DNA from: Nostoc sp. TCL26-01
GTDB lineage: Bacteria > Cyanobacteriota > Cyanobacteriia > Cyanobacteriales > Nostocaceae
DNA: 64,000 bases
Direction of reading: 5' to 3'
NCBI RefSeq assembly: GCF_013393945.1
Contig: NZ_CP040297.1
Span: 3,566,001-3,630,000 of the forward strand
Made by a program: the position numbers and the translations under genes. The number at the start of each line of letters is the position of its first letter. Position 1 is the first letter of the stretch. Of this stretch, positions 52,808 through 62,368 are shown piece after piece. The notes under the pieces are model-generated. The model saw only the letters and a list, made by a program, of their open reading frames with translations, did no database searches and was not told the DNA's origin.

Positions 52808-53977
52808 ATGCGTACGATCGCAGAAATTAACGAGAAAATTAACCATCATAGGGCGGTTGTATTAACAGTTGAGGAATTAAAAGCACGAGTTGTCGAAGTT
52901 GGTGTGAGCAAAGCTGCCAAAGAGGTGGATGTCGTCACTACTGGCACTTTCGAGCCGATGGAGTCAACTGGTGCAATTATTAATTTGGGACATACCGACC
53001 CACCAATTAAAATTCGTCGTTGTTGGTTGGATGGTGTACCCGCATACAGTGGGTTTGGGGCTGTGGATTTGTATCTAGGCGCTAGCTGTCCTGTCGATGT
53101 GATGGATGGTGAAGAAGTGCGGGAACGTGGTGGGGGTCATGTAATTGAAGATTTAATTGCTGGTAAACCCATACACGTGAGAGCGCAAGGACAAGTAACT
53201 GATTGTTATCCGAGATCAACTTTTGAAACTACTATTACTCGTGAAACAATCAATCAGTTTTATTTATTCAATCCCCGTAATCTTTATCAAAATTTTATCG
53301 TGGGTGTGAATGGAGGCGATCGCCCACTGTTTACTTATCTCGGCCCACTTCAACCCCGATTGGGAAATGCTGTTTATTCCAATCCTGGAGCCATTTCTCC
53401 CCTGTTCAATGACCCAGAGTTACAACTGGTTGGCATTGGTACAAAAATTTTTTTGGGTGGTGGGGTTGGTTATGTGGCTTGGGAAGGAACTCAACATTTT
53501 CCTTTACAAAAGCGTTTAGCTAATCAAACACCAATTGGCCCGGCTGCTACCCTGGCTTTAATTGGTGATGCCAAAGGAATGGATGCTCGTTGGGTGAGGG
53601 GCTGTTATTTTAAAAGCTACGGCCCTTCATTGATGTTGGGTGTAGGTGTACCACTGCCAGTCCTAAATGAAGAGGTTATAGAACACTGTGCAGTCCAAGA
53701 CAAAGATTTAGTCGCACCGATAGTAGATTTTTCCATTCCCCGGCGTGTTCGTCCTACATTTGGCTTGGTGAGTTACGCCCAACTCAAATCTGGGCGTATC
53801 ACCATCGAGGGTAAAACTGTACGAGCTGCTCCTTTGGCTAGTTTATTTCTATCTCGGCAAGTTGCCTTAGAACTAAAACAGTGGATTGAAGCAGGTAGTT
53901 TTACCCTTACAGAACCAGTTGCGCCTATACCCAAAGAGCGCTCTTTTTTACCCCAAGATCGTTGGGTGGATTTTTAG
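52808..53977 (+). CDS. homocysteine biosynthesis protein, DUF39/HcyS type
   Basis: 389 residues. The family core VVTTGTFEPMESTGAIINLG, then GHTDPPIKIRRCWLDGVPAY and LYLGASCPVDVMDGEEVRER is recognisable; the last likely holds the conserved cysteine. Later come FLGGGVGYVAWEGTQHFP and ARWVRGCYFKSYGPSLMLGV. DUF39 proteins in methanogens convert aspartate semialdehyde and sulfide to homocysteine, with a ferredoxin partner. No C-terminal CBS or ferredoxin domain is present here. Start at ATG 52808. Confidence 0.88.
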   Translation: MRTIAEINEKINHHRAVVLTVEELKARVVEVGVSKAAKEVDVVTTGTFEPMESTGAIINLGHTDPPIKIRRCWLDGVPAYSGFGAVDLYLGASCPVDVMDGEEVRERGGGHVIEDLIAGKPIHVRAQGQVTDCYPRSTFETTITRETINQFYLFNPRNLYQNFIVGVNGGDRPLFTYLGPLQPRLGNAVYSNPGAISPLFNDPELQLVGIGTKIFLGGGVGYVAWEGTQHFPLQKRLANQTPIGPAATLALIGDAKGMDARWVRGCYFKSYGPSLMLGVGVPLPVLNEEVIEHCAVQDKDLVAPIVDFSIPRRVRPTFGLVSYAQLKSGRITIEGKTVRAAPLASLFLSRQVALELKQWIEAGSFTLTEPVAPIPKERSFLPQDRWVDF

Positions 53978-54045
53978 GGGGTAGGCGAGCAGAGGAGCAG
54001 AGGAGAATAATTAATTACTACTCAGCACTCAGCTCTCAGCGCTCC

Positions 54046-55053
54046 CTATTCCGTTGGCTTAGGTCGCTTAATTGGTTTCGGTGCGGGTGTTTTTGGTAGG
54101 GGTTTTGCTACCGCCGAGGGTTCGCCACCGACTTTTTTAACAGGACGGGGGGTTTCACCGCCACGTCTGGGGGGGAATGGTTTTCTGGAACCTGAACCAC
54201 CACGGGGGCCACCTTTGAATGGTGGTCTGCGTTTTTTGGGTAGGTCAGCGATCGCTTCTGCCGTTTCTACTACCAATACATCAGCTTCTCGCTTGGCTTG
54301 GAAGTCCCAAAATTTACCTACGGCTTTGGTGGTCAGCACACCGCGCAGTTTTAGTTTAAAATATTTGGCCTTATCTGTGGGTTTCCGTGGCGCTTGCTTA
54401 ATTTTGATCACTAAGCTTTTAGTGTCAAAAGACTGGTAAACGACTTCACCACGCACGGAAAAACCACCATCGGAAATATGATACGAAGGTACTGGAGGAT
54501 TTGCAGCTGCTGCTGACTCATCATTTACACCTTCATCAGTAGTCTGTAAATCTGGTGACTCCGAATCTGGTTGATCGTCTTCTTTGGATGGTTTAGATAG
54601 GTTTTCTGGCTCCCACACACCTACAATTTGGATGTGTAGGCTGTCGTTTTCTTGTCTTGTACGGGGATAAACTACCCACAAATGGTCTTTTTCCAGGTCT
54701 AGGTGATTCTTAACTAAACTCATAATCCGACCCAGGAGGACGGCATTGAGTTCTGCACCATCTGTGGTCAGTAAGATACCTTGGGTAAATTGTTCATCGC
54801 TAGCTTTGTAGCGACCTCTAACTAGACCAATGGCTCGGTATTGCATTGGCTCGCTAGGAGGTGGAATTGGTTGCTGGCGATCGGCTAGGTTTTCATCTGT
54901 GGTAATCTCGCTAGAGTTGTCTGGCACGTTCTCAACCTTAGTGGACTCGGTAGCTGCTATGTGAACACTAGTAGCCACTTCTGTCTTGGTTTGAGGTTGT
55001 TCTGAGGCAAAAGAGTTGGAGGATTCAGGCGAAGGCATCAGGTCGGAATTCAT
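54046..55053 (-). CDS. conserved cyanobacterial protein with basic proline/glycine tail
   Basis: 335 residues from the ATG at 55053, where AAGGAG sits 6 nt upstream, better than the ATG at 55077. A Ser/Thr/Glu-rich N-terminal 75 residues precedes a folded core (MQYRAIGLVRGRYKASDEQF, TQGILLTTDGAELNAVLLGR, HLWVVYPRTRQENDSLHIQI). A second part contains FSVRGEVVYQSFDTKSLVIK. The last 70 residues are rich in Lys/Arg/Pro/Gly (RRPPFKGGPRGGSGSRKP), suggesting RNA or nucleic-acid binding, which is inference. Not characterised. Confidence 0.75.
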   Translation of the reverse strand: MNSDLMPSPESSNSFASEQPQTKTEVATSVHIAATESTKVENVPDNSSEITTDENLADRQQPIPPPSEPMQYRAIGLVRGRYKASDEQFTQGILLTTDGAELNAVLLGRIMSLVKNHLDLEKDHLWVVYPRTRQENDSLHIQIVGVWEPENLSKPSKEDDQPDSESPDLQTTDEGVNDESAAAANPPVPSYHISDGGFSVRGEVVYQSFDTKSLVIKIKQAPRKPTDKAKYFKLKLRGVLTTKAVGKFWDFQAKREADVLVVETAEAIADLPKKRRPPFKGGPRGGSGSRKPFPPRRGGETPRPVKKVGGEPSAVAKPLPKTPAPKPIKRPKPTE

Positions 55054-55536
55054 AAAAACTCCTTGGAGCGGAGACACATCCCAATTATGGGACTTGACTA
55101 AGGCAGCTAAAAAGCGTTTGTGTGATTGATGAAAGTATATTTGCTTTTCACAAAATCACACGAGAACGCTCTATACAATTTTAGAGACGCTGAACTTGTA
55201 ATTCTACTCTAAATGTGTAATGTAGCGCCTTTAAACTAGTTTCGGAAGCATATCATAGCTTCTATTTTCGTGGCTCTTCCTAAAGTCATCACTTACTTTA
55301 GCAGTGCAACTAGCAGGTTTGTTATAAAATTCACAGGTATTTGGCAGTATTCCGCAAAGTTTTGCAAATTTTTAACAGATGGATTGGGGATTGAGGATTA
55401 GGGATTGGGGATTGGGCAGAAGACAATACCTGTTCTTCCTCATGTACCCAGTACCCAGTACCCAGTACCCAATTCCCAATCTCCGCTTATCTGTGCCAAT
55501 AATAATGTGATTAGAGTTTTGGAGGGCATCAAAATC
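55054..55536. other. 483-bp region: divergent promoters and CCCAGTA/GGGATTG tandem repeats
   Basis: AT-rich DNA up to 55380 and then heptamers GGGATTG (55384-55416) and TACCCAG (55446-55476). The reading frame continuing into the TPR gene is open through these repeats, but they are not credible coding sequence. Confidence 0.6.
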
Positions 55537-56424
55537 GTGTCTCAACCGCGTAATCGCTGGATAGTCCAAATTATTTTGGCACTGGCAGTTCTGGTTTTTG
55601 TAGGTGTTTCTATAGTTCCTATTATTGGGGCGCTGAATAACAGTTCATCACCCAATCAGAATAATGCTGGTACTCCAAGTAATGTACCTGCTTCCGATCA
55701 AAAATCTAAGTTGGAAGATGAGGTGCGTGGTTATGAGCTGGTTTTACAACGGGAACCAGAAAATCAAACGGCATTAAAGGGTTTATTACAAGCGCGGTTA
55801 CAACTTTTAGCGTTGAAGCAAGGTAATATTCAAGGGGTAATTGAACCTTTGGAAAAGCTAGCCAAGCTAAATCCTGATAAGTCAGAGTATGGTGTGCTGT
55901 TAGCTCAAGCCAAACAGCAAATTGGCGATAAAGAAGGTGCGGCTCAAGCTTACAGAGCAATTTTAGATACCAAACCTGGTGATTTAAAAGCTTTACAAGG
56001 GATGGTGGTTTTGTTGTTAGATCAGCAACGCCCTGAAGCAGCTGTCGGTTTATTGCAAGATACCCTTAAGAATGCTGCCCAAGCCAACAAAATTCAACCG
56101 GGAAGTGTGGATGTAGTTGCTGTAGAGATGTTACTGGGTAACGTTCATGCTGCCCAAAAACGCTATCCTCAAGCGCTGGCTGCATTTGATGAAGCAATTA
56201 AGAAAGATGCTCAGGATTTTCGCCCAGTTTTGGCAAAAGCAATGTTGTTAAAGCAACAAGGTAAAATCACAGAAGCTAAACCTTTGTTTGATAGTGCTTT
56301 GGCTTTAGCTCCTACTCAATACAAAGACCAAATTAACAAAGCTGCTGCTGCTGTGCCTACTACTCCCACCCCACCCGTTGCTGTGCCTACAACACCTACA
56401 CCTGAAAGTAGTCCTAAGCAGTGA
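55537..56424 (+). CDS. membrane-anchored TPR protein
   Basis: About 295 residues, starting at the GTG at 55537 ([20 protein letters not shown]), preceded by GGAGGG 10 nt upstream. One transmembrane helix (residues 9-31) anchors it. Several TPR units follow: [60 protein letters not shown] and [21 protein letters not shown] Pro/Thr-rich tail closes it. TPR arrays hold protein partners; no specific complex can be named. Confidence 0.87.
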   Translation: MSQPRNRWIVQIILALAVLVFVGVSIVPIIGALNNSSSPNQNNAGTPSNVPASDQKSKLEDEVRGYELVLQREPENQTALKGLLQARLQLLALKQGNIQGVIEPLEKLAKLNPDKSEYGVLLAQAKQQIGDKEGAAQAYRAILDTKPGDLKALQGMVVLLLDQQRPEAAVGLLQDTLKNAAQANKIQPGSVDVVAVEMLLGNVHAAQKRYPQALAAFDEAIKKDAQDFRPVLAKAMLLKQQGKITEAKPLFDSALALAPTQYKDQINKAAAAVPTTPTPPVAVPTTPTPESSPKQ

Positions 56425-56685
56425 GAGAGTGAGAGAGTGCTGTTCGCCCTTGGCGTTTCCGAAGGGTGTGCTGTTAGCGGAAGCGGGGCGTTTAGCCCGT
56501 GCTGAGTGCTGAGTAGGGAGTGAGGGAGTGGGGGAGACAAATCAATTCAAAATTCAAAATTCAAAATGGAAGAAGGGGACAAGGGGACAAGGGGACAGTG
56601 AGATAAGAATAATGACTAATGACTATTGACCATTGACCATTGACCATTGACTAATGACTATTGACCAATGACTAATGACCAATGA
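56425..56685. repeat. composite repeat spacer with inverted copy of the 44078 module
   Basis: GAGAGAGTG units are followed by the module (56435-56510) that is the reverse complement of 44078-44138. Then comes a short form of the CAAATCAATTCAAAATTC repeat (56536-56567), GACAAGGGGACAAGG units and fourteen or so TGACTAA/TGACCAT heptamers (56610-56695). Confidence 0.8.
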
Positions 56686-58809
56686 CTAATGACTAACCAA
56701 ATTGACAACGGCAGCAACTAGTTCTTCAGCGTTGAAGGGCTTGGATAGATGTAGGTGAAAGCCGGCATTGAGGGCTTGCTCTCGATCGTATTGTCTGGCA
56801 AAGGCGGTTAAGGCGATCGCTGGAATTTTTCCTCCTTGTTCTTGTGTCCAAGTTCGCACTTCTTGGATGAACATATAACCATCCATATCTGGCATACTGA
56901 TATCACTAACTAAAACATCTGGTTTAGTCTGTGGCAGCATTTGTAATGCTTCCCTTGCTGAAGCTGCCATGCTTACCTCGGCCCCCTCTTGTTCTAATAC
57001 AAAAGACACAAAATCTCTAGAATCAGCATCATCATCAACAACCAAAGCTTTGATCCCAATTAAAGGTAAAGCTTTGCTGGTGAATAACGAAGATTGATTT
57101 GGTTCATCTGTAACACGCTCACTTTCTATTGCCAAGATTGGTAATCGGACGGTAAAAGTTGCGCCTTGTTCTTCACCCTGGCTTTCTGCTGTCACAGTTC
57201 CACCATGGATTTCGACAATTTTCCGCACAATTGCTAGTCCTAGTCCTAACCCACCAAATTTTCTGGTAGAACTGCTATCTGCTTGGCGGAAGTAATCAAA
57301 AACATAAGGTAAAAATTCTGGAGTAATTCCTTTACCTGTGTCACTAACAACTATTTGTGCATAACCTTCCACCTCTTCTAAACGCACTTCTATGTTGCCG
57401 TTCTTGGGTGTAAATTTGACAGCATTGGAAAGCAGATTCCAAAATACTTGCTGTAGCCGAGCAAAATCACCCATCACTTTTCCCACCGTGGAAGCAAATC
57501 TTTTTGTTACTTGAATGGACTTAGTTTCTGCGGCAAGACGCATTGTCTCTAGTGCGGTGGAAATGACGATTGCTAAATCAATCTTTGTAATATTAATTAC
57601 TAGCTTACCCTGTAAAATTTTGGAGATATCTAACAAATCTTCAATCAGTTGTACTTGTAGATTGGCATTACGTTCTATGGTGGCGATCGCCTGATTCATT
57701 TTCACCGGATCTAGTTTCCGGCTTTGTAATAATTGCGACCAGCCAAGAATCGCATTTAAAGGAGTGCGTAATTCATGAGAAAGTACTGCTAAGAATTCAT
57801 CTTTAATCCGGTTAGCTGTTTCTGCTTCAGCCCTTGCTGCTTGCTCTAATTCCAGCAAATGCGCTCGTTCTTCTAGTATTTGTTTTTGTTCATGAATATC
57901 TGTACAAGTCCCAAACCACTTAACTACACGTCCTTGTTGATCTTTGAGTGGTAAAGCACGTGCTAGTTGCCAACGATAAGCCTCATCAGCCGCGCGTTTA
58001 AAGCGATATTCATTCTCATATACAGTTCCGCAACTGACAGCATCTAACCACACTTCATAAGCGCGTGCCAAATCATCTGGGTGCAGCGCTGCTATCCATC
58101 CAGAACCCAATGATTCCTCCATCGTTAACCCAGTATACTCACACCAATTCTGATTAAAATAATCAGTCTCACCTTGAGCATCAGTTGTCCAAACAAGTTG
58201 AGGAATCGCCTCAGCTAAGTAACGGTAGCGTTCTTCGCTATCTCTTAAAATTTCTAGGATACGTTGACGTTCAGTAATTTCTTGTTGTAACTTTTCGTTG
58301 GTTTTTGTAATTTCATCAGTACGTAAATTTACCAGTTCTTCTAAATGATTCTGATATTTTCTTAATTCTGCTTCTATTCTTAATCGTTCTGCTATTTGGG
58401 TTTGTAGTTCTTGATTGGCTTGTTCCAGTTGAGTCGGACTCGGAAGTGCTAAAGCTTGTGGAACCAAAGGTATCAAAGCTATAGCCGTAAACACAGATAT
58501 TGTTGCTGTGACAGCCTTTAAAAACCCCGACATCCAGTATGTAGGATACCAAAGAGTCCAAATTTCCATCACATGAGTTGTGCCACAAGCTACAATAAAT
58601 CCACTAAACAACAAGAAAATCCAATAAAATGGCAAATCTTGTCGTTTACGGACAAAATAGAACAATGTCGCTGGAATAGAATAGTATGCTAATGCAATTA
58701 AGCCATCAGATACTATGTGTAACCAAACTAAATCGGTCTTCCATAAATAGCAGTGTCCATGTGGTATGAATGGGGATGAGTTAAAAAAATAAGTCCACAA
58801 TTCTGACAT
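56686..58809 (-). CDS. hybrid histidine kinase with ethylene-receptor-type sensor domain
   Basis: 707 residues. Three membrane helices (28-52, 60-85, 95-118) form an ETR1-like domain: Asp35, Tyr42, Pro46, Cys75 and His79 line up with ETR1 Asp25, Tyr32, Pro36, Cys65 and His69 at a constant offset of ten. Then a coiled coil (125-190), a PAS domain (195-310), HisKA with His345 in LSHELRTPLNAI, HATPase (455-560, NLLSNAVKF, DTGKGI, GGLGLGLAI) and a receiver with Asp636. A Synechocystis relative binds ethylene. Monocistronic. Confidence 0.92.
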   Translation of the reverse strand: MSELWTYFFNSSPFIPHGHCYLWKTDLVWLHIVSDGLIALAYYSIPATLFYFVRKRQDLPFYWIFLLFSGFIVACGTTHVMEIWTLWYPTYWMSGFLKAVTATISVFTAIALIPLVPQALALPSPTQLEQANQELQTQIAERLRIEAELRKYQNHLEELVNLRTDEITKTNEKLQQEITERQRILEILRDSEERYRYLAEAIPQLVWTTDAQGETDYFNQNWCEYTGLTMEESLGSGWIAALHPDDLARAYEVWLDAVSCGTVYENEYRFKRAADEAYRWQLARALPLKDQQGRVVKWFGTCTDIHEQKQILEERAHLLELEQAARAEAETANRIKDEFLAVLSHELRTPLNAILGWSQLLQSRKLDPVKMNQAIATIERNANLQVQLIEDLLDISKILQGKLVINITKIDLAIVISTALETMRLAAETKSIQVTKRFASTVGKVMGDFARLQQVFWNLLSNAVKFTPKNGNIEVRLEEVEGYAQIVVSDTGKGITPEFLPYVFDYFRQADSSSTRKFGGLGLGLAIVRKIVEIHGGTVTAESQGEEQGATFTVRLPILAIESERVTDEPNQSSLFTSKALPLIGIKALVVDDDADSRDFVSFVLEQEGAEVSMAASAREALQMLPQTKPDVLVSDISMPDMDGYMFIQEVRTWTQEQGGKIPAIALTAFARQYDREQALNAGFHLHLSKPFNAEELVAAVVNLVSH

Positions 58810-59216
58810 ATTGATGTTAGATAGATACTCCCGCTTCCAAGATTTAGGGAAATTATTATTTAAGCCTTGGTAGAAAAATATTTAGTAAAAACCAAATTAT
58901 TTAGTTATATAGCAATCCTATTTGATTTTTAGCGTCAAAAGCCGCAGATGCCTGACAGAATCAAAGAGATCGGAAATGTTATTTTTTGTGAAAGATGGGG
59001 GATAGGGGATAGGGGACAGGTGACAGGTGATAGGGGACAGGTGATAGGGGATAGGTAATAAGCAATAGGTAATAGTTACCACTCTCCGACTTCCACTCAG
59101 CACGGGCTAAACGCCCCGCTTCCGCTAACAGCACTCACCACTCAGTACTCAGCACTCTCTCCGCACTTTGCTGTAAGATAAATACTCTGAAGACTGTGGA
59201 TAGGGGGATACTAGGG
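58810..59216. other. 407-bp spacer with GGGGATA/GGTGACA repeats
   Basis: AT-rich DNA to 58980 is followed by GATAGGG and GACAGGT heptamers (59000-59075) and a copy of the GGGCTAAACGCCCCGCTTCC module (59103-59130), then CAGTACTCAGCACTC units. No gene was seen. Confidence 0.65.
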
Positions 59217-59939
59217 TTGGCTACTCTTGGTGTGAACATAGATCATATCGCTACTATCCGGCAAGCACGGCGGACGGTGGAACCAGATCCTGTGGCGGCG
59301 GCAGTACTAGCAGAATTAGGCGGTGCTGATGGGATTACAGTGCATTTGCGAGAAGATAGGCGGCATATCCAAGATAGGGATGTACGCTTGTTGCGACAGA
59401 CAGTACGCACTCACCTCAATTTGGAAATGGCAGCTACGGATGAAATGGTGGGTATCGCTCTCGACATTAAACCTGATTATGTCACTCTAGTCCCCGAAAA
59501 ACGCGAAGAAGTTACCACGGAAGGTGGTTTAGATATTGTTGGGCAAATTGCTAGAATGGGTGAGGTTGTCAGTAAATTACAAAGTGCTAATATTCCTGTG
59601 AGTTTATTTATTGATGCTGAACCTGCACAAATCGAAGCATCTGTCAAGGTGCAGGCAAAGTTTATCGAACTACACACTGGCAAATATGCTGAGGCAACCA
59701 ATGAAACCAGCCGTCACCATGAACTAGCTTTATTAGCCGCAGGGTGTGAGCAAGCAATTAAAGCTGGATTGCGAGTTAACGCTGGTCATGGACTCACCTA
59801 CTGGAATGTCCATCCTGTAGCCATACTACCAGGAATGGAAGAACTAAACATCGGTCACACCATCATCAGCCGGGCAGCTTTAGTTGGCATAGAAAGAGCT
59901 GTGCGGGAGATGAAACAGGCGATAAAAGGTGCTGAGTGA
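59217..59939 (+). CDS. pdxJ: pyridoxine 5'-phosphate synthase PdxJ
   Basis: 240 residues starting at TTG 59217 (read as [19 protein letters not shown]), the usual PdxJ N-terminus; a GTG at 59196 would add seven atypical residues. AGGGGGATACTAGGG precedes the TTG. Motifs [58 protein letters not shown] and [12 protein letters not shown] are all conserved. It condenses 1-deoxyxylulose phosphate with aminoacetone phosphate to make vitamin B6. Single gene. Confidence 0.95.
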   Translation: MATLGVNIDHIATIRQARRTVEPDPVAAAVLAELGGADGITVHLREDRRHIQDRDVRLLRQTVRTHLNLEMAATDEMVGIALDIKPDYVTLVPEKREEVTTEGGLDIVGQIARMGEVVSKLQSANIPVSLFIDAEPAQIEASVKVQAKFIELHTGKYAEATNETSRHHELALLAAGCEQAIKAGLRVNAGHGLTYWNVHPVAILPGMEELNIGHTIISRAALVGIERAVREMKQAIKGAE

Positions 59940-60149
59940 GAGAGTGCTGAGTGCTGAGTAATGAGTGCTGAGTGGGGTGTGTGGTGTGAAGCAGATGAGG
60001 CGATAACGTAATTACGTAGCTTGCTTCTCGCATGAAGGCGAGTATTACGAATTACGTAGGCGCAAGCCTTCCCGTAGGGTATTACGAATTCCTCTAGAGG
60101 GGTTGTTACTGCGAAATCTGGAAAATTCAGTGAAATTTTGCATTTTTTT
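59940..60149. repeat. repeat spacer with nested TACGTAATTACG inverted units
   Basis: AGAGTGCTGAGTGCTGAGT units are followed by several fold-back pieces (GTAATTACGTAGC, ATTACGAATTACGTAGGCG, TAGGGTATTACGAATTC) at 60007-60095. Confidence 0.7.
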
Positions 60150-60866
60150 ATGACCGCAACACAATCTAACAGTCTTCCGCTTTGGGTGCAAGATAGAGAT
60201 CAGGTGATTGCCGAAAGCGGGGATACCCAATGGCGTTATCAAACTCCACCAGATTATTCTCGCTCCAAGGAAAATCTTGCTAAGGAGAGTACACGCAATC
60301 ATTTAGAAGGTACACTGGAGGCGATCGTCCAGAACTTAGTCAGAACCTTTGAGATGGAGGTATCTTTCAAAACTGAACCGCAGCAGTGGTTGTCAGTTGT
60401 GAATGAACAATTTCGTGTCAGTACCAATGGTGGAGTAGAGTACACAGCAGCAGATTTAGCAGCCCAAGGTACTTACAATCTGTTTATGGCGGATTCTCAA
60501 CATTACAAAGCATCTCAAGAAAGCTTTGAATCATCCGCAAAAATCTTTCATACAACATTTCCTCAAGGCTTTCCCTGGGAGGTGCTAGAAGTTTACTCGG
60601 GTCCACCGAATGTCACATTCAAATGGCGACACTGGGGGCATTTTCAAGGTACATATAAAGATTATGCCCCGACTGGAGAGACAATAGAAATTATCGGTTT
60701 GAGCATTGCTCGCGTTACCGATGACCTGAAAATTATTTCCTTGGAACACTATTTTGACAACACGCTGTTTTTAGACAAACTGACAGCTGGTGGTAAAACC
60801 AATAGTCAAACTAAAGGAAGTAGCTGTCCTTTCAGTTCTTGGTTCAAAAAATCTCACAAGAGTTAG
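60150..60866 (+). CDS. SnoaL-like/NTF2-fold protein
   Basis: 238 residues from the ATG at 60150 (an in-frame TTG lies four codons upstream). The C-terminal half carries the pattern of SnoaL-like proteins: PWEVLEVYSGPPNVTFKWRH, WGHFQGTYKDYAPTGETIEI and IGLSIARVTDDLKIISLEHY, where the last strands match the polyketide-cyclase-like fold. The N-terminal region SLPLWVQDRDQVIAESGD is of unknown use. No membrane or export signal. Substrate unknown. Confidence 0.75.
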   Translation: MTATQSNSLPLWVQDRDQVIAESGDTQWRYQTPPDYSRSKENLAKESTRNHLEGTLEAIVQNLVRTFEMEVSFKTEPQQWLSVVNEQFRVSTNGGVEYTAADLAAQGTYNLFMADSQHYKASQESFESSAKIFHTTFPQGFPWEVLEVYSGPPNVTFKWRHWGHFQGTYKDYAPTGETIEIIGLSIARVTDDLKIISLEHYFDNTLFLDKLTAGGKTNSQTKGSSCPFSSWFKKSHKS

Positions 60867-60873
60867 TTTGTAA

Positions 60874-61027
60874 GAGGACGTTTGAAAAGTCTGTTTCTTT
60901 GTCATGTTGAATGCAGCGTAGCGGAATGAAACATCTCGGTATGTGCCACAAAACCTAGATTCTTCCTGACGCGGAGCGTAAGGAAGAATGACATTTTTAT
61001 ACCTACTGAAACTTTTCAAACACCCTC
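60874..61027. mobile_element. 154-bp MITE with TAA target duplication
   Basis: Inverted ends GAGGACGTTTGAAAAGT (60874-60890) and the complement of GAGGGTGTTTGAAAAGT (61011-61027) differ at two positions. They are flanked by direct TAA (60871-60873 and 61028-61030). The interior has a hairpin with ATTCTTCCT / AGGAAGAAT (60959-60989). No coding capacity. It lies between the SnoaL-like gene and ycf54. Confidence 0.85.
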
Positions 61028-61080
61028 TAAGGGTACAGGGTTAATACTGTACCCTAAAATTATTAGCAACTAGAGGTTAA

Positions 61081-61413
61081 ATGACAGTGCAAACATACTA
61101 TTACGTTTTGGCTAGCCGGCGGTTTTTGTTACATGAAGAACCTATCGAAGAAGTTCTCAAAGAACGAACTCGTCACTACCATGAACAAGAAAAAGAGATT
61201 GATTTTTGGTTGGTTTCTCAACCAGCATTTTTAGAAGCGCCAGAAATGGCAGAAATTAAGTCTCGTTGTCCCCAGCCAGCCGCCGCAATTATTTCGACTA
61301 ATCCTCAGTTTATTATTTGGCTCAAACTGCGTTTAGAGTACGTCATTACAGGAGAATTCCAGGCTCCTTCTGATAGCATACCCAATCCCGTGGCATCTTT
61401 GGCTACTGCGTAG
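61081..61413 (+). CDS. ycf54: Ycf54, magnesium-protoporphyrin monomethyl ester cyclase complex subunit
   Basis: 110 residues matching Ycf54: TYYYVLASRRFLLHEEPIEE, LKERTRHYHEQEKEIDFWLV, SQPAFLEAPEMAEIKSRCPQ, AAIISTNPQFIIWLKLRLEY and VITGEFQAPSDSIPNPVASL. It is needed to stabilise the AcsF cyclase that builds the fifth ring of chlorophyll. Start at ATG 61081, directly after CTAGAGGTTAA. Its presence confirms an oxygenic phototroph. Confidence 0.95.
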   Translation: MTVQTYYYVLASRRFLLHEEPIEEVLKERTRHYHEQEKEIDFWLVSQPAFLEAPEMAEIKSRCPQPAAAIISTNPQFIIWLKLRLEYVITGEFQAPSDSIPNPVASLATA

Positions 61414-61546
61414 TCATTAGTCATTAGTCATTAGTCAACGGTCAAGAATTTGAATATAGATGAGTTTTGACTGTTGACTCTGGACTATTGGCGAATAACT
61501 ACATAAAATCTTTTAAGAAATTCATTTATTTATACATTTTAATTTT

Positions 61547-62200
61547 GTGCAAAAATTTGCAACTTTATCTAGTGTATTAGGATTAGCGATCGCCGGAACA
61601 GGTTTGATGGGTGGTATAACTTCTGCAAACGCCCAATCTGGTGTTCCTGCGTGCCAACCTCCCACTGCTGGTGAGTATCTGCTACTGGTAGTTAGTCCCA
61701 CCGCAGAAAATCAAAAGCAGCTACGTAACGCTTTACCCAACGAAATTAAAACTACGACTTGCCAATATCTCAGTGATACGGTAACGCGGATAGGTGGGTT
61801 TAAGAGAATCGACGATGCTAACCGTTGGGCTAGGTACATCAACAACATTGTCGGCTTGTCTGCTATTATCACTACACGACCAGGGGAAACACAATCGCCA
61901 CCACAAGCACAACAACCACCAGTTCCCACTGTTGCCTATAATCCTCAAGCTTTGGGTGAGGGTTATGCTGTATTAGTAGATTATTTCAACCGTCCAGAAC
62001 TATTAACTAGCGTACAACAGGCTGTAGGGGGTAATGTCGGCTTGGCTTCCTATGGACAACGCCCTTACTTATTGGCAGTCTACACCACCAATCAACAAGA
62101 AGCTTATAGAACACTGCAAAGACTCAATGAACGTGGTTTTTTTGCCGTGCTGGTAGATAGTCGTAAGGTGATATTATTGCGATCAGTTGTGAGATTGTAA
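61547..62200 (+). CDS. exported SPOR-like protein, 217 aa
   Basis: Starts with GTG at 61547. Signal peptide residues 1-29 end in TSANAQS (Ala-x-Ala type). Two similar halves follow, each of a small alpha/beta type: YLLLVVSPTAENQKQLRNAL with RIDDANRWARYINNIVGLSA, and YAVLVDYFNRPELLTSVQQA with EAYRTLQRLNERGFFAVLVD. They resemble SPOR-like repeats separated by a Gln/Pro-rich linker. It may bind peptidoglycan or act in the periplasm. Its role is not known. Confidence 0.75.
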   Translation: MQKFATLSSVLGLAIAGTGLMGGITSANAQSGVPACQPPTAGEYLLLVVSPTAENQKQLRNALPNEIKTTTCQYLSDTVTRIGGFKRIDDANRWARYINNIVGLSAIITTRPGETQSPPQAQQPPVPTVAYNPQALGEGYAVLVDYFNRPELLTSVQQAVGGNVGLASYGQRPYLLAVYTTNQQEAYRTLQRLNERGFFAVLVDSRKVILLRSVVRL

Positions 62201-62217
62201 GGGTTGTTAGGCAAGGG

Positions 62218-62368
62218 TCATTGGTCAATAGTCAATAGTCATTAGTCAATAGTCATTGGTCAATAGTCATTGGTCAATAGTCATTGGTCAATAGTCATTG
62301 GTCAATAGTCATTGGTCAATAGTCATTGGTCAATAGTCATTGGTCAATAGTCATTAGTCATTAGTCAA
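62218..62368. repeat. 14-bp tandem repeat array
   Basis: Seven perfect tandem copies of GGTCAATAGTCATT run from 62258 to 62355, with degenerate copies (TAGTCAATAGTCAT) on each side. The unit is a fused pair of seven-base repeats. The rest of this 314-bp spacer holds TTACCAGTTATCAG and GTTTACTGTTCACT units. Confidence 0.88.

Noticed and set aside
55405..55536. N-terminal extension of the TPR protein
   Set aside because: It is read entirely through CCCAGTA/GGGATTG repeats. The GTG at 55537 has a good ribosome-binding site and leads directly into the membrane helix.
62218..62368. Possible CRISPR array
   Set aside because: The 14-bp units are contiguous, with no unique spacers and no cas genes nearby.
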